From positions 248,001 through 312,000 of the forward strand of contig CAJYKV010000024.1 of NCBI GenBank assembly GCA_913774955.1: a DNA stretch of 64,000 nt. Direction: 5' to 3'. Of the stretch, positions 8,435-17,392 are shown piece by piece; within the stretch, counting starts at the first letter, position 1; the number at the start of each line of letters is the position of its first letter. A program made the position numbers and the translations under genes. Source of the DNA: an uncultured Acidovorax sp. Lineage in GTDB: Bacteria; Pseudomonadota; Gammaproteobacteria; Burkholderiales; Burkholderiaceae_C. The notes under the pieces are model-generated. The model saw only the letters and a list, made by a program, of their open reading frames with translations, was not told the DNA's origin and did not search any database.

Positions 8435-9287
8435 CGGTGCGCGCACCTTTCAGTTCGGATTCACGTTGGGCAAGGCCGCTCTTGGGGTCGCGTTCGCTCG
8501 CGCTTTCCGGTCCGCAGGCTGCGGGGCTGTCCTGCTCCGCATCTTCGGCGGAAAGCCACGGCGCGGGCCGCCCCCAAGCGCCTTCGAACACCACCGAGGC
8601 GAGCGGCGCACGGCGGGCCCAGCGCTCGCGCTCCAGCATGGGCTCGGGATAGAAGTCGTGCACGGGCCCGAGGCACAGCAGCGCCAGCGGCTCCGCGCCG
8701 GGCGGCAGGCCGAGCAGCCGCGCGACGTCGGCGGGATCGAAGATCGACACCCAGCCCATGCCCAGGCCCTCGGCACGCGCCGCCAGCCAGAGGTTCTCGA
8801 TGGCGCAGCCCGCGGAAGCCACGTCCATGTGCGGCATCGTGCGGCGGCCGAACACATGCGCCTCGCGTCCGTCGGCGAGCGCGACGGCGATCAGTTCCGC
8901 CGCGTCGAGGATGCCTTCGAGCTTGAGCCGCAGGAATTCCGCCTGCCGCCCCGCACCCTGCAGCGCCAAGCCATCGGCCTGCTGTACCGTGCCATCGCCC
9001 ATCACCTCCGCCGTGCGCAGGCGCTCGGCCTCCACGCACGCATGCAGCCGGCGGCGCAGCGCCGGATCGGACACGCGGATGAAGCGCCACGGCTGCATGA
9101 AGCCCACGCTGGGCCCGTGGTGGGCGGCACGCAGCAGGCGCTCCAGTACCTCCGGCGCGACGTGCCCGCCCGCGAAATGCCGCATGTCGCGGCGCTCGCG
9201 GATGGCGCGGTAGACGGCCTCGCGGTCGGCATCAGGGTACGGCGCTGCGCAGGGCATGGCAGGCGTCCCGGGCTTCGTCGTCGCCAT
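8427..9287 (-). CDS. bluB: 5,6-Dimethylbenzimidazole synthase
   Basis: BluB is an oxygen-dependent, nitroreductase-like flavin enzyme that destroys reduced FMN to give 5,6-dimethylbenzimidazole, the lower ligand later activated by CobT. The 286-residue protein has the expected nitroreductase fold start (VYRAIRERRDMRHF), HHGPSVGFMQPWRFIRV and a late SIFDPADVARLLGLP. Beyond the fold there is a charged, Ser/Glu-rich C-terminal tail of about 45 residues that overlaps cbiB by eight bases and is longer than needed for the family. It starts six bases after the cobO stop in a tight operon. Its presence means this organism makes its own lower ligand in air. Confidence 0.93.
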   Translation of the reverse strand: MATTKPGTPAMPCAAPYPDADREAVYRAIRERRDMRHFAGGHVAPEVLERLLRAAHHGPSVGFMQPWRFIRVSDPALRRRLHACVEAERLRTAEVMGDGTVQQADGLALQGAGRQAEFLRLKLEGILDAAELIAVALADGREAHVFGRRTMPHMDVASAGCAIENLWLAARAEGLGMGWVSIFDPADVARLLGLPPGAEPLALLCLGPVHDFYPEPMLERERWARRAPLASVVFEGAWGRPAPWLSAEDAEQDSPAACGPESASERDPKSGLAQRESELKGARTDG

Positions 9288-9293
9288 GCGCGC

Positions 9294-9863
9294 TCAGTCC
9301 TCGATGCCGCGCTGCGCCGGCACCCCGGCCTGGAACGCGTGCTTGACGAGGCCCATCTCGGTCACGGTGTCGGCAAGGTCGATCACCTCCTGCGGGCAGC
9401 GGCGGCCGGTGAGCACCACGTGCACCTCGCGCGGGCGCTCGCGCAGCGTCTGCAGCACGTCCGCGAGCGGCAGCCAGCCGTAGATGAGCGGATAGGTCAC
9501 CTCGTCGAGCACCACCAGGAAGTGCTCCCCGCCGAGGATCGCCGCGCGGGCGCGCTCCCAGCCGGCGCGCGCGAGTTCGGCCGAATGCTCCAGGTCGCGG
9601 CTCTTCCAGCTGAAGCCGTCCCCCAGGCCCTCGATGGGAATGCCGAGCTGCTCGAAGACCCGGTGCTCGCCGAAGCGTGCGCTGGGCACCTTCATGAACT
9701 GGAAGATCTTCACCGGCTTGCCACGCCCATGCGCGCGCAGCGCGAGGCCGAAGGCCGCCGTGCTCTTGCCCTTGCCGTCGCCGGTGTGCACCAGCACGAG
9801 GCCCCGGCGCTCGCCGGCGGGTTTGTCCGAGCGGCGCTCGGTGGGTGGGTTTTCGATCTGCAT
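9294..9863 (-). CDS. cobO: Cob(I)yrinic acid a,c-diamide adenosyltransferase (CobO/BtuR type)
   Basis: The enzyme transfers the adenosyl group of ATP to Co(I) corrinoids, making the 5'-deoxyadenosyl form. The 189-residue sequence carries a P-loop, [15 protein letters not shown] (about residues 25-39), the family stretch KIFQFMK, and [14 protein letters not shown]. The ATG at 9863 gives the usual CobO length and an N-terminus ([15 protein letters not shown]) typical of the group; no strong ribosome binding site is visible. The open frame runs further upstream only as a shadow of btuD. It lies between btuD and bluB with 50 and 6 base gaps. Confidence 0.92.
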   Translation of the reverse strand: MQIENPPTERRSDKPAGERRGLVLVHTGDGKGKSTAAFGLALRAHGRGKPVKIFQFMKVPSARFGEHRVFEQLGIPIEGLGDGFSWKSRDLEHSAELARAGWERARAAILGGEHFLVVLDEVTYPLIYGWLPLADVLQTLRERPREVHVVLTGRRCPQEVIDLADTVTEMGLVKHAFQAGVPAQRGIED

Positions 9864-9913
9864 GGCGGAGTACGTTGGAATGGGTTCGGGAAGGAAGGCG
9901 GCGCGCCGCCGGT

Positions 9914-10711
9914 TCAACCGGGCGGCGGCGTCGCCTCCACGCACGGAAGGGCCACGCGCAGCCCGTCGACCTCGCGCACGCGGACGCGGTGGCCGAACAC
10001 CGATTCCACCGCCGCATGCGTGGCCGGATCGGCGGCATCGCCATGGTGCTGCACACGGCCGGCCTCCAGCACCACCAGCGCATCGGCCTGCAGCGCGAAA
10101 GAGACCTCGTGCAGCACGCTCACCACCGTGACTCCTTCGCGCACCAGCCCGCGCACCGTGCGCAGCCAGTCGGCCTGGTGGGGCGGATCGAGGTGGGCCA
10201 GCGGCTCGTCCATGAGCAGCACGCGGGCCTGCACGGCGAGCGCGCGCGCGAGCAGCACGCGCTGCCGCTCGCCGCCCGAGAGCTGTGCCAGCGGCCGGTG
10301 GCGCCATTCCCAGGCCTGCGTGGCCTCCAGCGCGGCGCGCACCGCGGCATGGTCCGCGGGGCCGGGCGGCGCGAGCCAGGGCTGGTGCGGCATGCGGCCG
10401 AGCATGGCGATGTCGTAGGCGGGCAGTTCGTCGGCACCGGTCTCGTTCTGTCCGAGCCAGGCGAGCTGCCGGGCACGCTCGCGGCTGCCCCAGTCTTCGA
10501 GCGGCCGGCCGAACAGCGCGATGCCGCCGCGCACCGCGCCGCGCGGCAGGAGGCCCGCGAGCGCCTTGAGCAGCGTGGATTTGCCCGCGCCGTTCGGGCC
10601 GACGATGCTGGTCCAGCGGCCGGCGGGCAGGCGCAGGTCGACGCCGTGCAGGATCGGCGCGCCGCCGAGCGACGCCGCCATGCCGGTGCTGGCGAGCGCG
10701 ATGCCGCTCAT
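9914..10711 (-). CDS. btuD: Cobalamin/iron-chelate type ABC transporter ATP-binding protein
   Basis: The 265-residue ATPase of a vitamin B12-type importer. Walker A is GPNGAGKST (about 38-46), the signature is [15 protein letters not shown], Walker B is [13 protein letters not shown], and the switch histidine is in VLHEVSF. Membership of the FecCD/BtuCD class follows from the neighbouring permease and helical-backbone binding protein. Its ATG overlaps the btuC stop (ATGA). The substrate is inferred to be cobalamin or cobinamide from the operon; by sequence alone it could be an Fe-siderophore ATPase. Confidence 0.9.
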   Translation of the reverse strand: MSGIALASTGMAASLGGAPILHGVDLRLPAGRWTSIVGPNGAGKSTLLKALAGLLPRGAVRGGIALFGRPLEDWGSRERARQLAWLGQNETGADELPAYDIAMLGRMPHQPWLAPPGPADHAAVRAALEATQAWEWRHRPLAQLSGGERQRVLLARALAVQARVLLMDEPLAHLDPPHQADWLRTVRGLVREGVTVVSVLHEVSFALQADALVVLEAGRVQHHGDAADPATHAAVESVFGHRVRVREVDGLRVALPCVEATPPPG

Positions 10712-11745
10712 GCCCCGCCCCCGAGCCGGGTGCGCCGGTGCATGAGCCACAGCAGGTAGCTGCCGCCGAGCACGGCCGTGAGCACGCCCACGGGCAGCTC
10801 CTGCGGCGCCAGGATCCAGCGCGCGAGGATGTCGGCCGCGAGCAGCAGCACGGCGCCCGCCAGGCTCGACAGCACCACGTGGCGCTGGTGCGTGCAGGGC
10901 GCCAGCGAGCGCACCAGGTGCGGCGCGGCGAGGCCCACGAAGGCGATCAGGCCGGTCTGCGCCACGGCCGTGCCGGTGGCGAGCCCCATGGCCGCCACCA
11001 GCCCCGCGCGCATGGGCGCGAGCGGCAGGCCGAGGCTGGCGGCGGTGGCTTCGCCGAGCACCAGGCCGTCGAGCGCGCGCGCCAGCACCCAGGCCGCGCC
11101 CGCGCTCACGGCCCAGGCGGCGGCCATGAGGCCGCAGGCGATCCAGCCGACGAAGCTGGTGCTGCCCAGCGTGAAGGCCTGCATGGCCTGCAGGATGTCG
11201 GGCGACGCGAGTTCCACCAGGTCGCGCGCCGCGCCCAGCACCACGCCCACGATCACGCCGGCCAGCAGCAGCCGCAGCGTGTGCTGCACGCCGCGCGCGA
11301 GCCCGAGCGTGAGCAGCACCGCCGCCACCGCGCCGATGAAGGCCATGCCCGTCACGCCCAGCCGCGCGAACCACTGCGCCGCGGTGGGCGACATGCCGAA
11401 GAACGCCATCGCCAGCGCCCCGCCCAGGGCCGCGCCCGAGGCGCTGCCCAGCAGATAGGGGTCTGCCAGCGGATTGCGGAACAGGCCCTGCGCCACGGCG
11501 CCCGCCAGCCCGAGCAGCGCGCCCGCCAGCCAGGCGCCGATGGTGCGCGGCAGGCGGATGTCCCAGAGGATCTGGCGCGCGACGGAATCGGCATCCGGCC
11601 CCCAGGCGAAACCGATGCCGGTGCTGCCGACCCCGGACCCGAGGGCGAGCAGCAGCACGCTGGCCGCGACCAGGCCGGCCGCGAGCCAGGCCGCGCGGTG
11701 GGCGCCGCCGGAACCCGCGAACACCGGCGCCGCACCGCCGCTCAT
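10708..11745 (-). CDS. btuC: Cobalamin-type ABC transporter permease (FecCD family)
   Basis: A polytopic inner-membrane permease of 345 residues with about ten hydrophobic segments. Family stretches include [40 protein letters not shown], and [13 protein letters not shown], the last being the cytoplasmic coupling region that contacts the ATPase in BtuC-type proteins. The ATG at 11745 overlaps the btuF stop by four bases and the gene's own stop overlaps btuD. The alternative longer frame reading starts inside btuF and has no signal. Role in B12 uptake follows from the riboswitch-led operon. Confidence 0.9.
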   Translation of the reverse strand: MSGGAAPVFAGSGGAHRAAWLAAGLVAASVLLLALGSGVGSTGIGFAWGPDADSVARQILWDIRLPRTIGAWLAGALLGLAGAVAQGLFRNPLADPYLLGSASGAALGGALAMAFFGMSPTAAQWFARLGVTGMAFIGAVAAVLLTLGLARGVQHTLRLLLAGVIVGVVLGAARDLVELASPDILQAMQAFTLGSTSFVGWIACGLMAAAWAVSAGAAWVLARALDGLVLGEATAASLGLPLAPMRAGLVAAMGLATGTAVAQTGLIAFVGLAAPHLVRSLAPCTHQRHVVLSSLAGAVLLLAADILARWILAPQELPVGVLTAVLGGSYLLWLMHRRTRLGGGA

Positions 11746-12779
11746 GGAGCCTTGTCCGCGAGGCAGCGCGCCATGATGCGCGCCGCATCCGCCATGCGCG
11801 GGCCGGGCCGCACGGCCACGTCGGCATCGGCCGGCGAAAACACGCACACGCGCTGGTCGCGCACCGCGCGCAGGCTCTCCCAGCCGGGGTACGGCACCAG
11901 GGACTGCATGCTGCTGTTGCCCACCATGAGCACGTCGGGCTGGGCGCGCACGACGAATTCAGGGTTGAGCCGCGGGAACGGCCCCAGTTCGGGCGGCACC
12001 ACGTTGCGGGCACCCAGGCGCGCGAGCGTCTCGCCGATGAAGGACGCCGTGCCCGCCGCATAGGGCCCGCGGCTCACCTCGAAGTACACGCGCACGCCGC
12101 GCGCCTTCGGCGGCAGCGACTGGGCGGCCGCCTGCACGCCGGCATCGATCTCGCGCCAGACGCGCTCGGCGCCCTGCTCCGGCGGCACGGCCAGCAGCGT
12201 GCCCAGCGTGCCCAGCACGTCGCGCACACCGGCATGCGTCTTGGGCTCCAGCGCCACCACGGGAATGCCCAGCGCCTCCAGCCGGTCGCTCGCGCGCGAA
12301 CTGGCGGCCAGCAGCACCACGTCGGGCCGCTGCGCCACGACGGCCTCGATGTTCGGATCGATACCGCCGCCCATCTGCGGCAGGCGGCGCACGGCATCGG
12401 GCCAGTTGGAATAGCGGTCCACGCCCACCAGCCGCGCGCACTGCTGCAGCGCGCACACCGATTCGGTGAGCGAAGGCAGCAGGCTCACGATGCGCTGCGG
12501 CGGCCGCGCGAACGTGAGCCGGCGGCCCCGGGCATCGACGATCGTGATCGGCCCGGCAGGAGCCGGCGATGCCGTGGAAGCGGAGGGGGCCGCGGGCGAA
12601 GCTGCGCCCTGTGCCGCTGCGGGCCCGGTTGCCAGGAACACGGCGGCAGGCAGTGCCGCGGCAGCGGCCGCCCACCGGCCCGCGGTACGGGACGGGGGGA
12701 TTCGCAGCAGCCGGGCGCAGGCACGGCGCAGCATCGAAAGAACCCGGGCCGCACCCGAAGTGCCGTTCACGGTCGCCAT
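11742..12779 (-). CDS. btuF: Cobalamin-binding periplasmic protein (BtuF-like)
   Basis: A 345-residue exported binding protein for a BtuCD-type importer. The N-terminus is long: arginine-rich, then a hydrophobic stretch ending ATGPAAAQG, consistent with a signal peptide. An Ala/Ser/Pro-rich linker precedes the binding fold, which starts ITIVDARGRRLTF and continues PPQRIVSLLPSLTESVCAL and RLVGVDRYSNWP, the usual opening of the helical-backbone metal/B12 receptor family. The ATG at 12779 overlaps the cobU 3' end by 13 bases. The predicted start is uncertain because of the unusually long N-region; a shorter start at an internal Met is possible. Confidence 0.86.
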   Translation of the reverse strand: MATVNGTSGAARVLSMLRRACARLLRIPPSRTAGRWAAAAAALPAAVFLATGPAAAQGAASPAAPSASTASPAPAGPITIVDARGRRLTFARPPQRIVSLLPSLTESVCALQQCARLVGVDRYSNWPDAVRRLPQMGGGIDPNIEAVVAQRPDVVLLAASSRASDRLEALGIPVVALEPKTHAGVRDVLGTLGTLLAVPPEQGAERVWREIDAGVQAAAQSLPPKARGVRVYFEVSRGPYAAGTASFIGETLARLGARNVVPPELGPFPRLNPEFVVRAQPDVLMVGNSSMQSLVPYPGWESLRAVRDQRVCVFSPADADVAVRPGPRMADAARIMARCLADKAP

Positions 12780-13402
12780 GGATGTGCTTCCTGCTTGAGC
12801 GTGAGCGGCAGTCCCGCCGCCACCAGCGTGACGCGCTCGCAGGCCTGCGCCGTGCGCTGGTTGAGCACCCCGAGCGCATCCACGAAGGCGCGCACCTCGC
12901 GGCCCAGCGGAATGACGCCGAGCCCGATCTCGTTGCCGACGATCACGACCGGCCCGGCCGCCTGCCCAACGGCCTGCAGGAAATCGCGGCACTGGGGTTC
13001 GAACGCATCGATATGGTGCCGAGCGCAGGCCTGCGCGGCCTCTTCTCCGGGCGCCGGCAGCGGCATCAGCCACTGCGTGAGCCAGAGCGTGAGGCAATCG
13101 ACCACGACGACGGTCTCCGGTGCGGAATGCCGGGCCAGGGCGCCGGCCACATCGCGCGGCGCCTCCACCGTCTGCATGCCGGGCACGCGTACCGCGCGCT
13201 CGCGCTGGTGGCGCGCGATGCGCTCGCGCATCTCGTCGTCCCAGGCCTGGCCGGTGGCGACGAACACCGCGCGGTGCGCGGGGGAGGCATCCACCCAGGC
13301 ACGGGCCAGCGCTTCGGCTCGCCGGGACTTGCCGCTTTTCTGGCCGCCGAGGATGAGCTCGCTGCGCGCAAGGGAGAGCGTTGCCGCCGTGCTGTCGCTC
13401 AT
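12767..13402 (-). CDS. cobU: Adenosylcobinamide kinase / guanylyltransferase
   Basis: A bifunctional enzyme (CobU or CobP) that phosphorylates adenosylcobinamide and activates it with GTP to GDP-cobinamide. The 211-residue protein starts with the P-loop LILGGQKSGKSRRAEA (about 16-31), followed by VFVATGQAWDDEMRERIARH (the region containing the guanylylated histidine), VVVVDCLTLWL and VIVGNEIGLGVIPLG, all typical of the family. The ATG at 13402 overlaps the cbiA stop by four bases. It also serves salvage of imported cobinamide, fitting its place beside btuFCD. Confidence 0.95.
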   Translation of the reverse strand: MSDSTAATLSLARSELILGGQKSGKSRRAEALARAWVDASPAHRAVFVATGQAWDDEMRERIARHQRERAVRVPGMQTVEAPRDVAGALARHSAPETVVVVDCLTLWLTQWLMPLPAPGEEAAQACARHHIDAFEPQCRDFLQAVGQAAGPVVIVGNEIGLGVIPLGREVRAFVDALGVLNQRTAQACERVTLVAAGLPLTLKQEAHPWRP

Positions 13403-14835
13403 GCCGTGGCCTGCTGCGGATCGGCCGCCACCCGCAGCGCGGACTCCGCGCCGAACAGCGCTGCCGTCGCATGGGGGCTCGATGGGAACCATGCATGGAA
13501 GTAGCTCGCCAGGATGCTGCCGTGGCGGTAGAGGGCCTCGCCGATGACGCCGCCGCGGTCGTCCGGCAGCGGCCGACGGGTGCGGGCGCGCACGGGGGCG
13601 CTGCTCTCGCAGGTCGAATAGTGGAAGGTATGGCCGCGCAGCACATGGCCCTGCAGGTCCAGCTGCTGCGGGCCCAGGGCGGCCAGGCGCTTCTGCATGG
13701 CGACGCGGCCCGGCAGCAGGCCCCAGAGCGGCTTGCACGTGCCGTCCGCGAGCAGGATCGATTCGAAGAGTGCCATCATGCCGCCGCATTCTGCCCACAC
13801 GGGCCGGCCGGCCTGCACGTGGGCCCGCAGGCTCGCCTGCATGCCGGTGTTGGCGGCGAGGCGGTCCGCATGCAGCTCCGGGTATCCGCCCGGCAGCCAC
13901 ACGGCATCGCACGGCGGCAGCGCGGCATCGCCGAGCGGCGAGAACCGCACCACGCGCGCGCCGAGGGCCTGCAGCATGTCCAGGTTGGCACGGTAGACGA
14001 AGCAGAAGGCGGCATCGTCCGCGACGGCCACGGTGCGGCCCGCCAGCAGCGGCGGCACCGGCGCACGCGGCGCGGGCGCGGCGAACGCCACCGCGAAGCG
14101 CTCGCGCAGGTCGCCGAGCGACATCTGGCCGAGCGGCGTCTGCGCGAGCGCATCGGCGGCCCGGTCCAGGCGCGCGAGGCCGTCGTCCAGCTCGTGCGCG
14201 GCCACCAGGCCCAGATGCCGTTCCGGCAGCAGCCCCGCCCGCTGCCGCGCGGGCAGGGGCGCGTCGGCGCCGTCCGGCGGCGCGATGCGCGCGAGCGCAC
14301 CCAGCCAGTCCTGCGGATCGCCCAGGCTGTCGCGCAGCATGCCCGCATGGCGCGCGCTGCCCACGCGGTTGGCCAGCACGCCCGCCCAGGGCAGGCCGGG
14401 CCGGTAATGGCGCAGTCCCCAGGCCAGCGCCCCGAAGGTACCCGCCATGGCCGAGGCATCCACCACCGCCAGCACCGGCAGGCCGAAGCGCTGCGCCAGA
14501 TCGGCGAGGCTCGGCGTACCGTCGAAAAGGCCCATCACGCCTTCGATCAGCACCAGATCGGCCTCCTGCGCGGCGGCATGCAGCCGCTCCGCCGCATCCT
14601 GCTCGCCAGTCATCCAGAGATCGATGGCGTGCACGGGCGCGCCGCTCGCCCGCTCCAGCCAGCAGGGGTCGAGGAAATCCGGCCCGCACTTGAACACGCG
14701 CACGCGCCGCCCCTGCCGTGCGTGCAGGCGCGCGAGCGCGGCCGTGACCGTGGTCTTGCCCTGCCCCGAGGACGGCGCGGCGATCGCGATCGCCGGGCAG
14801 CGGATCGTGCCGGCCGGGTCCGCGGGCCCGCTCAA
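13399..14835 (-). CDS. cbiA: Cobyrinate a,c-diamide synthase
   Basis: CbiA (CobB in aerobic-pathway naming) amidates the a and c carboxylates of cobyrinic acid using glutamine and ATP. The 478-residue product opens IAAPSSGQGKTTVTAAL (ATP site, about 18-34), has VFKCGPDFLDP and LIEGVMGLFDG, and ends in a glutamine-amidotransferase-like domain with VWAECGGMMAL and HTFHYSTCE. I chose a TTG at 14835 that overlaps the btuB stop (TTGA); a GTG at 14847 is the main alternative, and there is no ATG near the conserved start. The same frame remains open through btuB and the riboswitch as a shadow. Confidence 0.92.
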   Translation of the reverse strand: MSGPADPAGTIRCPAIAIAAPSSGQGKTTVTAALARLHARQGRRVRVFKCGPDFLDPCWLERASGAPVHAIDLWMTGEQDAAERLHAAAQEADLVLIEGVMGLFDGTPSLADLAQRFGLPVLAVVDASAMAGTFGALAWGLRHYRPGLPWAGVLANRVGSARHAGMLRDSLGDPQDWLGALARIAPPDGADAPLPARQRAGLLPERHLGLVAAHELDDGLARLDRAADALAQTPLGQMSLGDLRERFAVAFAAPAPRAPVPPLLAGRTVAVADDAAFCFVYRANLDMLQALGARVVRFSPLGDAALPPCDAVWLPGGYPELHADRLAANTGMQASLRAHVQAGRPVWAECGGMMALFESILLADGTCKPLWGLLPGRVAMQKRLAALGPQQLDLQGHVLRGHTFHYSTCESSAPVRARTRRPLPDDRGGVIGEALYRHGSILASYFHAWFPSSPHATAALFGAESALRVAADPQQATA

Positions 14836-16700
14836 CGCGGAGCCCACTTCAGGCCCACGTAGAACGTGCGGCCCGACTGCGCGTAGGTGCGCGCGGTCTG
14901 GTAGGTCTTGTCGGCAATGTTGTCCACCCGGGCCAGCAGCGTCGTGTCCTGCGCCACGCGCGTGCTGGCGTACAGGTTCACGAGCGTGTAGCCGCCCAGC
15001 ACGGTGGTATTGGCGGCGTTGTCGAAGCGCCGGCCCTCGGCCTGCACTTCGGAGCCCACCGTCCAGCCGGCGATGCGCGTGTCGGCGCCCAGCGTGGCGT
15101 GGCGCTTGGCGCGGCGCGCCAGCTGGCGGCCGGTGGTTTCGTCGTGGTGGTTCTGCAGGTCCACCGACGCGCGCAGTTGCACGGCGCCCAGGGTGTGCTG
15201 GGCCGAGAGCGTCACGCCCTCGTAGCGCGCACGGCCCGCGTTGGCATAGCAGCCGTATTCGTCCCGGCAGGGGCCGGCCGCGCCGAACACGATGAGGTTC
15301 TTCACGCGGTTGCGGTAGGCCACGATCGAAGCGCTGCTCGCGCCCTGCGTCCAGCGCAGGCCCAGTTCCACGTTGCGGCCCTCTTCGGGCTGGAGCGACG
15401 CGACGCCGTAGGGACTGAAGCGCTGGTAGAGCGTGGGCGCGCGGAACGAGGTGCCGGCCGATGCCGTGGCGCGCCACTGCGGCGTGATCGCGTAGCCGTA
15501 GGCGATGCTGCCCGTATTGTGGCCGCCGAACTCGCTGTCGGAGTCGTGGCGGGCGTTGAGCTGCACAGCGTGCGGGCCGGCGGTGAAGCCGTAGCCGAGC
15601 GCCAGCGCGTCCTGCGAGCGGTCGCCGTCGATCTCGCCGTTGCTCAGGTGGTCTTCGCGGCGCTCCAGCGCGGCGGTGACGAGATGCCCGCCCTGCCGCC
15701 ATTCGTTCTGGAAGAGGTAGCCGCGCAGGCGCGTGTCGGTGACGTAGGGAGACGGGCGCGTCTCGTAGCGGTCGCGCGAATCGGTGACCGACAGGCGCGT
15801 GGTGTAGTGCTCGGTCCACTGCGCGCGCCAGTTCAACCCCAGCGCGTGCATGCGGTGCAGTGCGCGGTCGTCGTTGCCCAGGGGGGTGGTGTCGTAGCCT
15901 GCGTTGCTGTCGGCGCCCAGCAGCGTGCCCTCGATGCGCTGGCGCGGATCGATCTGCAGGCCCACGCGCGCGTTCACGGCGGAGCGGCGCAGGCCGTCCT
16001 TGTCGGGGTTCTGACCGGCGACCGGACGGGCGTTGAAGCCGTCGCTGATCTCCCGCTCCAGGCCCAGCGCGTAATCGACGGCTCGGCCCTCGCCCGCCGA
16101 GCCGGCCACGCCGGCCTCGGCCTTGTAGGTGCCGTGGCTGCCGGCGCCGATGCCCACGTAGGGCTGCGCGGGGCCTTCCCCCTTGCGCGTGAAGATCTGG
16201 ATGACCCCGCCGACGGCGTCCGAACCGTACACGGCGGCGGCCGGGCCGCGCAGCACTTCGATGCGATCGATGAGGCCGAGCGGGATCGCCTCCCAGGGCG
16301 CGCCACCCGTGGTCTGCGAATCCATGCGCACGCCGTCGATGTAGACGGCGGTGAAGCGCTGCTCGGCGCCGCGAAGGTACAGGCTGGTGGTGGTGCCCGG
16401 CCCGCCGTTGCGCGAGATTTCCACGCCCGGCACCCGGGCCAGCACGTCGGCCAGGCCGGTGGCGCCGCTGCGCTCGATGGTCTCGCGGTCCACGATGGAC
16501 ACGTCGGCCACGAGGTCCGCGAGCGGCTGGGGCGTGCGGTTGGCGGTGACCACGGTTTCGCCCAGCGGCGCGGCCTGGGCGGAGGCCAGGGCGGGAAGCA
16601 GGGCCGCGGTCAGCAGGGCCAATGCCGCGGGAGCGCCGCGGAGGGGCGGGGTCGCGCGCGCGCCGGCGGCGCCGCGGAGTCGGAGGGTCGGAGAATGCAT
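14832..16700 (-). CDS. btuB: TonB-dependent vitamin B12 outer-membrane receptor
   Basis: The 622-residue receptor begins with a signal peptide ending about ALASAQA, followed by the TonB box-like ETVVTANR, a plug domain (VSIVDRETIERSG, VLARVPGV, IDGVRMDSQTTG, IEVLRGPAAAVYGSDA) and a beta-barrel ending in ...TFYVGLKWAPR with an aromatic-rich last strand. BtuB is favoured over a siderophore receptor because it is the first gene after a cobalamin riboswitch and shares the operon with btuFCD. The ATG at 16700 gives a good signal peptide; a longer start at 16748 is possible. Its stop overlaps the cbiA start. Confidence 0.93.
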   Translation of the reverse strand: MHSPTLRLRGAAGARATPPLRGAPAALALLTAALLPALASAQAAPLGETVVTANRTPQPLADLVADVSIVDRETIERSGATGLADVLARVPGVEISRNGGPGTTTSLYLRGAEQRFTAVYIDGVRMDSQTTGGAPWEAIPLGLIDRIEVLRGPAAAVYGSDAVGGVIQIFTRKGEGPAQPYVGIGAGSHGTYKAEAGVAGSAGEGRAVDYALGLEREISDGFNARPVAGQNPDKDGLRRSAVNARVGLQIDPRQRIEGTLLGADSNAGYDTTPLGNDDRALHRMHALGLNWRAQWTEHYTTRLSVTDSRDRYETRPSPYVTDTRLRGYLFQNEWRQGGHLVTAALERREDHLSNGEIDGDRSQDALALGYGFTAGPHAVQLNARHDSDSEFGGHNTGSIAYGYAITPQWRATASAGTSFRAPTLYQRFSPYGVASLQPEEGRNVELGLRWTQGASSASIVAYRNRVKNLIVFGAAGPCRDEYGCYANAGRARYEGVTLSAQHTLGAVQLRASVDLQNHHDETTGRQLARRAKRHATLGADTRIAGWTVGSEVQAEGRRFDNAANTTVLGGYTLVNLYASTRVAQDTTLLARVDNIADKTYQTARTYAQSGRTFYVGLKWAPR

Positions 16701-16794
16701 GGAAACGATCGGCAGAAAGCGAGCCCGCGCCGGCCTCCCCGCCGGCATTGGGCGACACGGCCGCGCCCCGGCAGTGAGCGTCGGGATGCGGCCT

Positions 16795-17027
16795 CCGTGT
16801 TGGCCGGTATCCGGGCTGATGGAGGGGCGCGCTCCGACGCCTTCCCAGGCGCTTGTTCAAGGCGCCCAGTGGCTTCGTGAAGGAGGCGAGAAGGCCGGTG
16901 AGCCGAAAGGCGGCCGGCTTCTTCCATGGACCGTTGCGGGGGCAGCGCAGGCACGGCGCGCCCGTGGCGGACGGCGCCTCCCTGCTTCCCGTTGAACCGC
17001 GGTCTGTGAACCAGCACCGCAGGCACC
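16795..17027 (-). promoter_or_regulatory. Cobalamin (AdoCbl) riboswitch upstream of btuB
   Basis: Read on the minus strand, this leader contains the hallmarks of the cobalamin riboswitch in order: a 5' GTTGGTGCC, the GGTTCAACGGGAAGC segment, GCTGCCCCCGCAACGGT, GCCACTGGG, GGGAAGG, and the B12 box AGCCCGGATACCGGCC at 16802-16817, closing with CCAAC that pairs with the initial GTTGG. Adenosylcobalamin binding is expected to shut expression of btuB and the coupled genes behind it. There is no obvious terminator hairpin with a U-run before btuB, so control of translation initiation is the likelier mode; that is inference. Boundaries are approximate. Confidence 0.95.
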
Positions 17028-17037
17028 AACGCTGCGG

Positions 17038-17043
17038 ATTCTA
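17038..17043 (-). promoter_or_regulatory. Probable -10 element for the riboswitch-led operon
   Basis: On the minus strand this reads TAGAAT and lies about seven bases before the predicted first base of the cobalamin riboswitch. No convincing -35 hexamer was found at the normal spacing. Confidence 0.5.
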
Positions 17044-17131
17044 GGGCCTGTTCACGTTTCGATGCACATTCGCCTGTCCGCGCAGCGGCCTACGGACGCC
17101 CTCGCCTCCGTGGCGCGGACGCATCGCCACC

Positions 17132-17137
17132 TACAAT
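17132..17137 (+). promoter_or_regulatory. -10 element placed directly before the zapB-like start codon
   Basis: TACAAT lies six bases before the ATG at 17144, which would place transcription start at or next to the start codon. No good -35 element and no Shine-Dalgarno sequence are visible between it and the gene. Confidence 0.45.
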
Positions 17138-17143
17138 CGACGG

Positions 17144-17392
17144 ATGGTTTCTCCTTCCCCCCTCGACCAGATCACGGAACGCGTGGAGCGGCTGCTCGCG
17201 CGCCATGCCGAACTGCAGCGCGCCAATGCCCTGCTCACGGCCCAGGTCGTCTCGCTCACGCAGGAACGCGACTCCCTCCGCTCGCGCCTGCACACCGCCC
17301 GCACGCGCGTGGACGCGCTGCTCGAGAAGCTGCCCGCGGCACCGGACGCCGCACCCGCAGGCCCGAACGATCCTCCGAAGGACGCCGAATGA
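17144..17392 (+). CDS. Small coiled-coil protein, ZapB-like (upstream of zapA)
   Basis: An 82-residue cytosolic protein. Residues about 7-60 form a continuous heptad-type coiled coil (LDQITERVERLLARHAEL, then NALLTAQVVSLTQERDSL), followed by a Pro/Ala-rich tail. Small proteins of this kind regularly precede zapA in proteobacteria and resemble the division factor ZapB, but direct ZapB identity is not shown. Its stop overlaps the zapA start (ATGA), so the two are coupled. The start has no ribosome binding site and a -10-like TACAAT six bases upstream, suggesting a leaderless message. Confidence 0.82.
   Translation: MVSPSPLDQITERVERLLARHAELQRANALLTAQVVSLTQERDSLRSRLHTARTRVDALLEKLPAAPDAAPAGPNDPPKDAE

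Noticed and set aside
13399-16860. A single minus-strand frame fusing upstream sequence to cbiA
   Set aside because: The upstream part is the shadow of btuB and the riboswitch; the conserved CbiA start lies near 14835.
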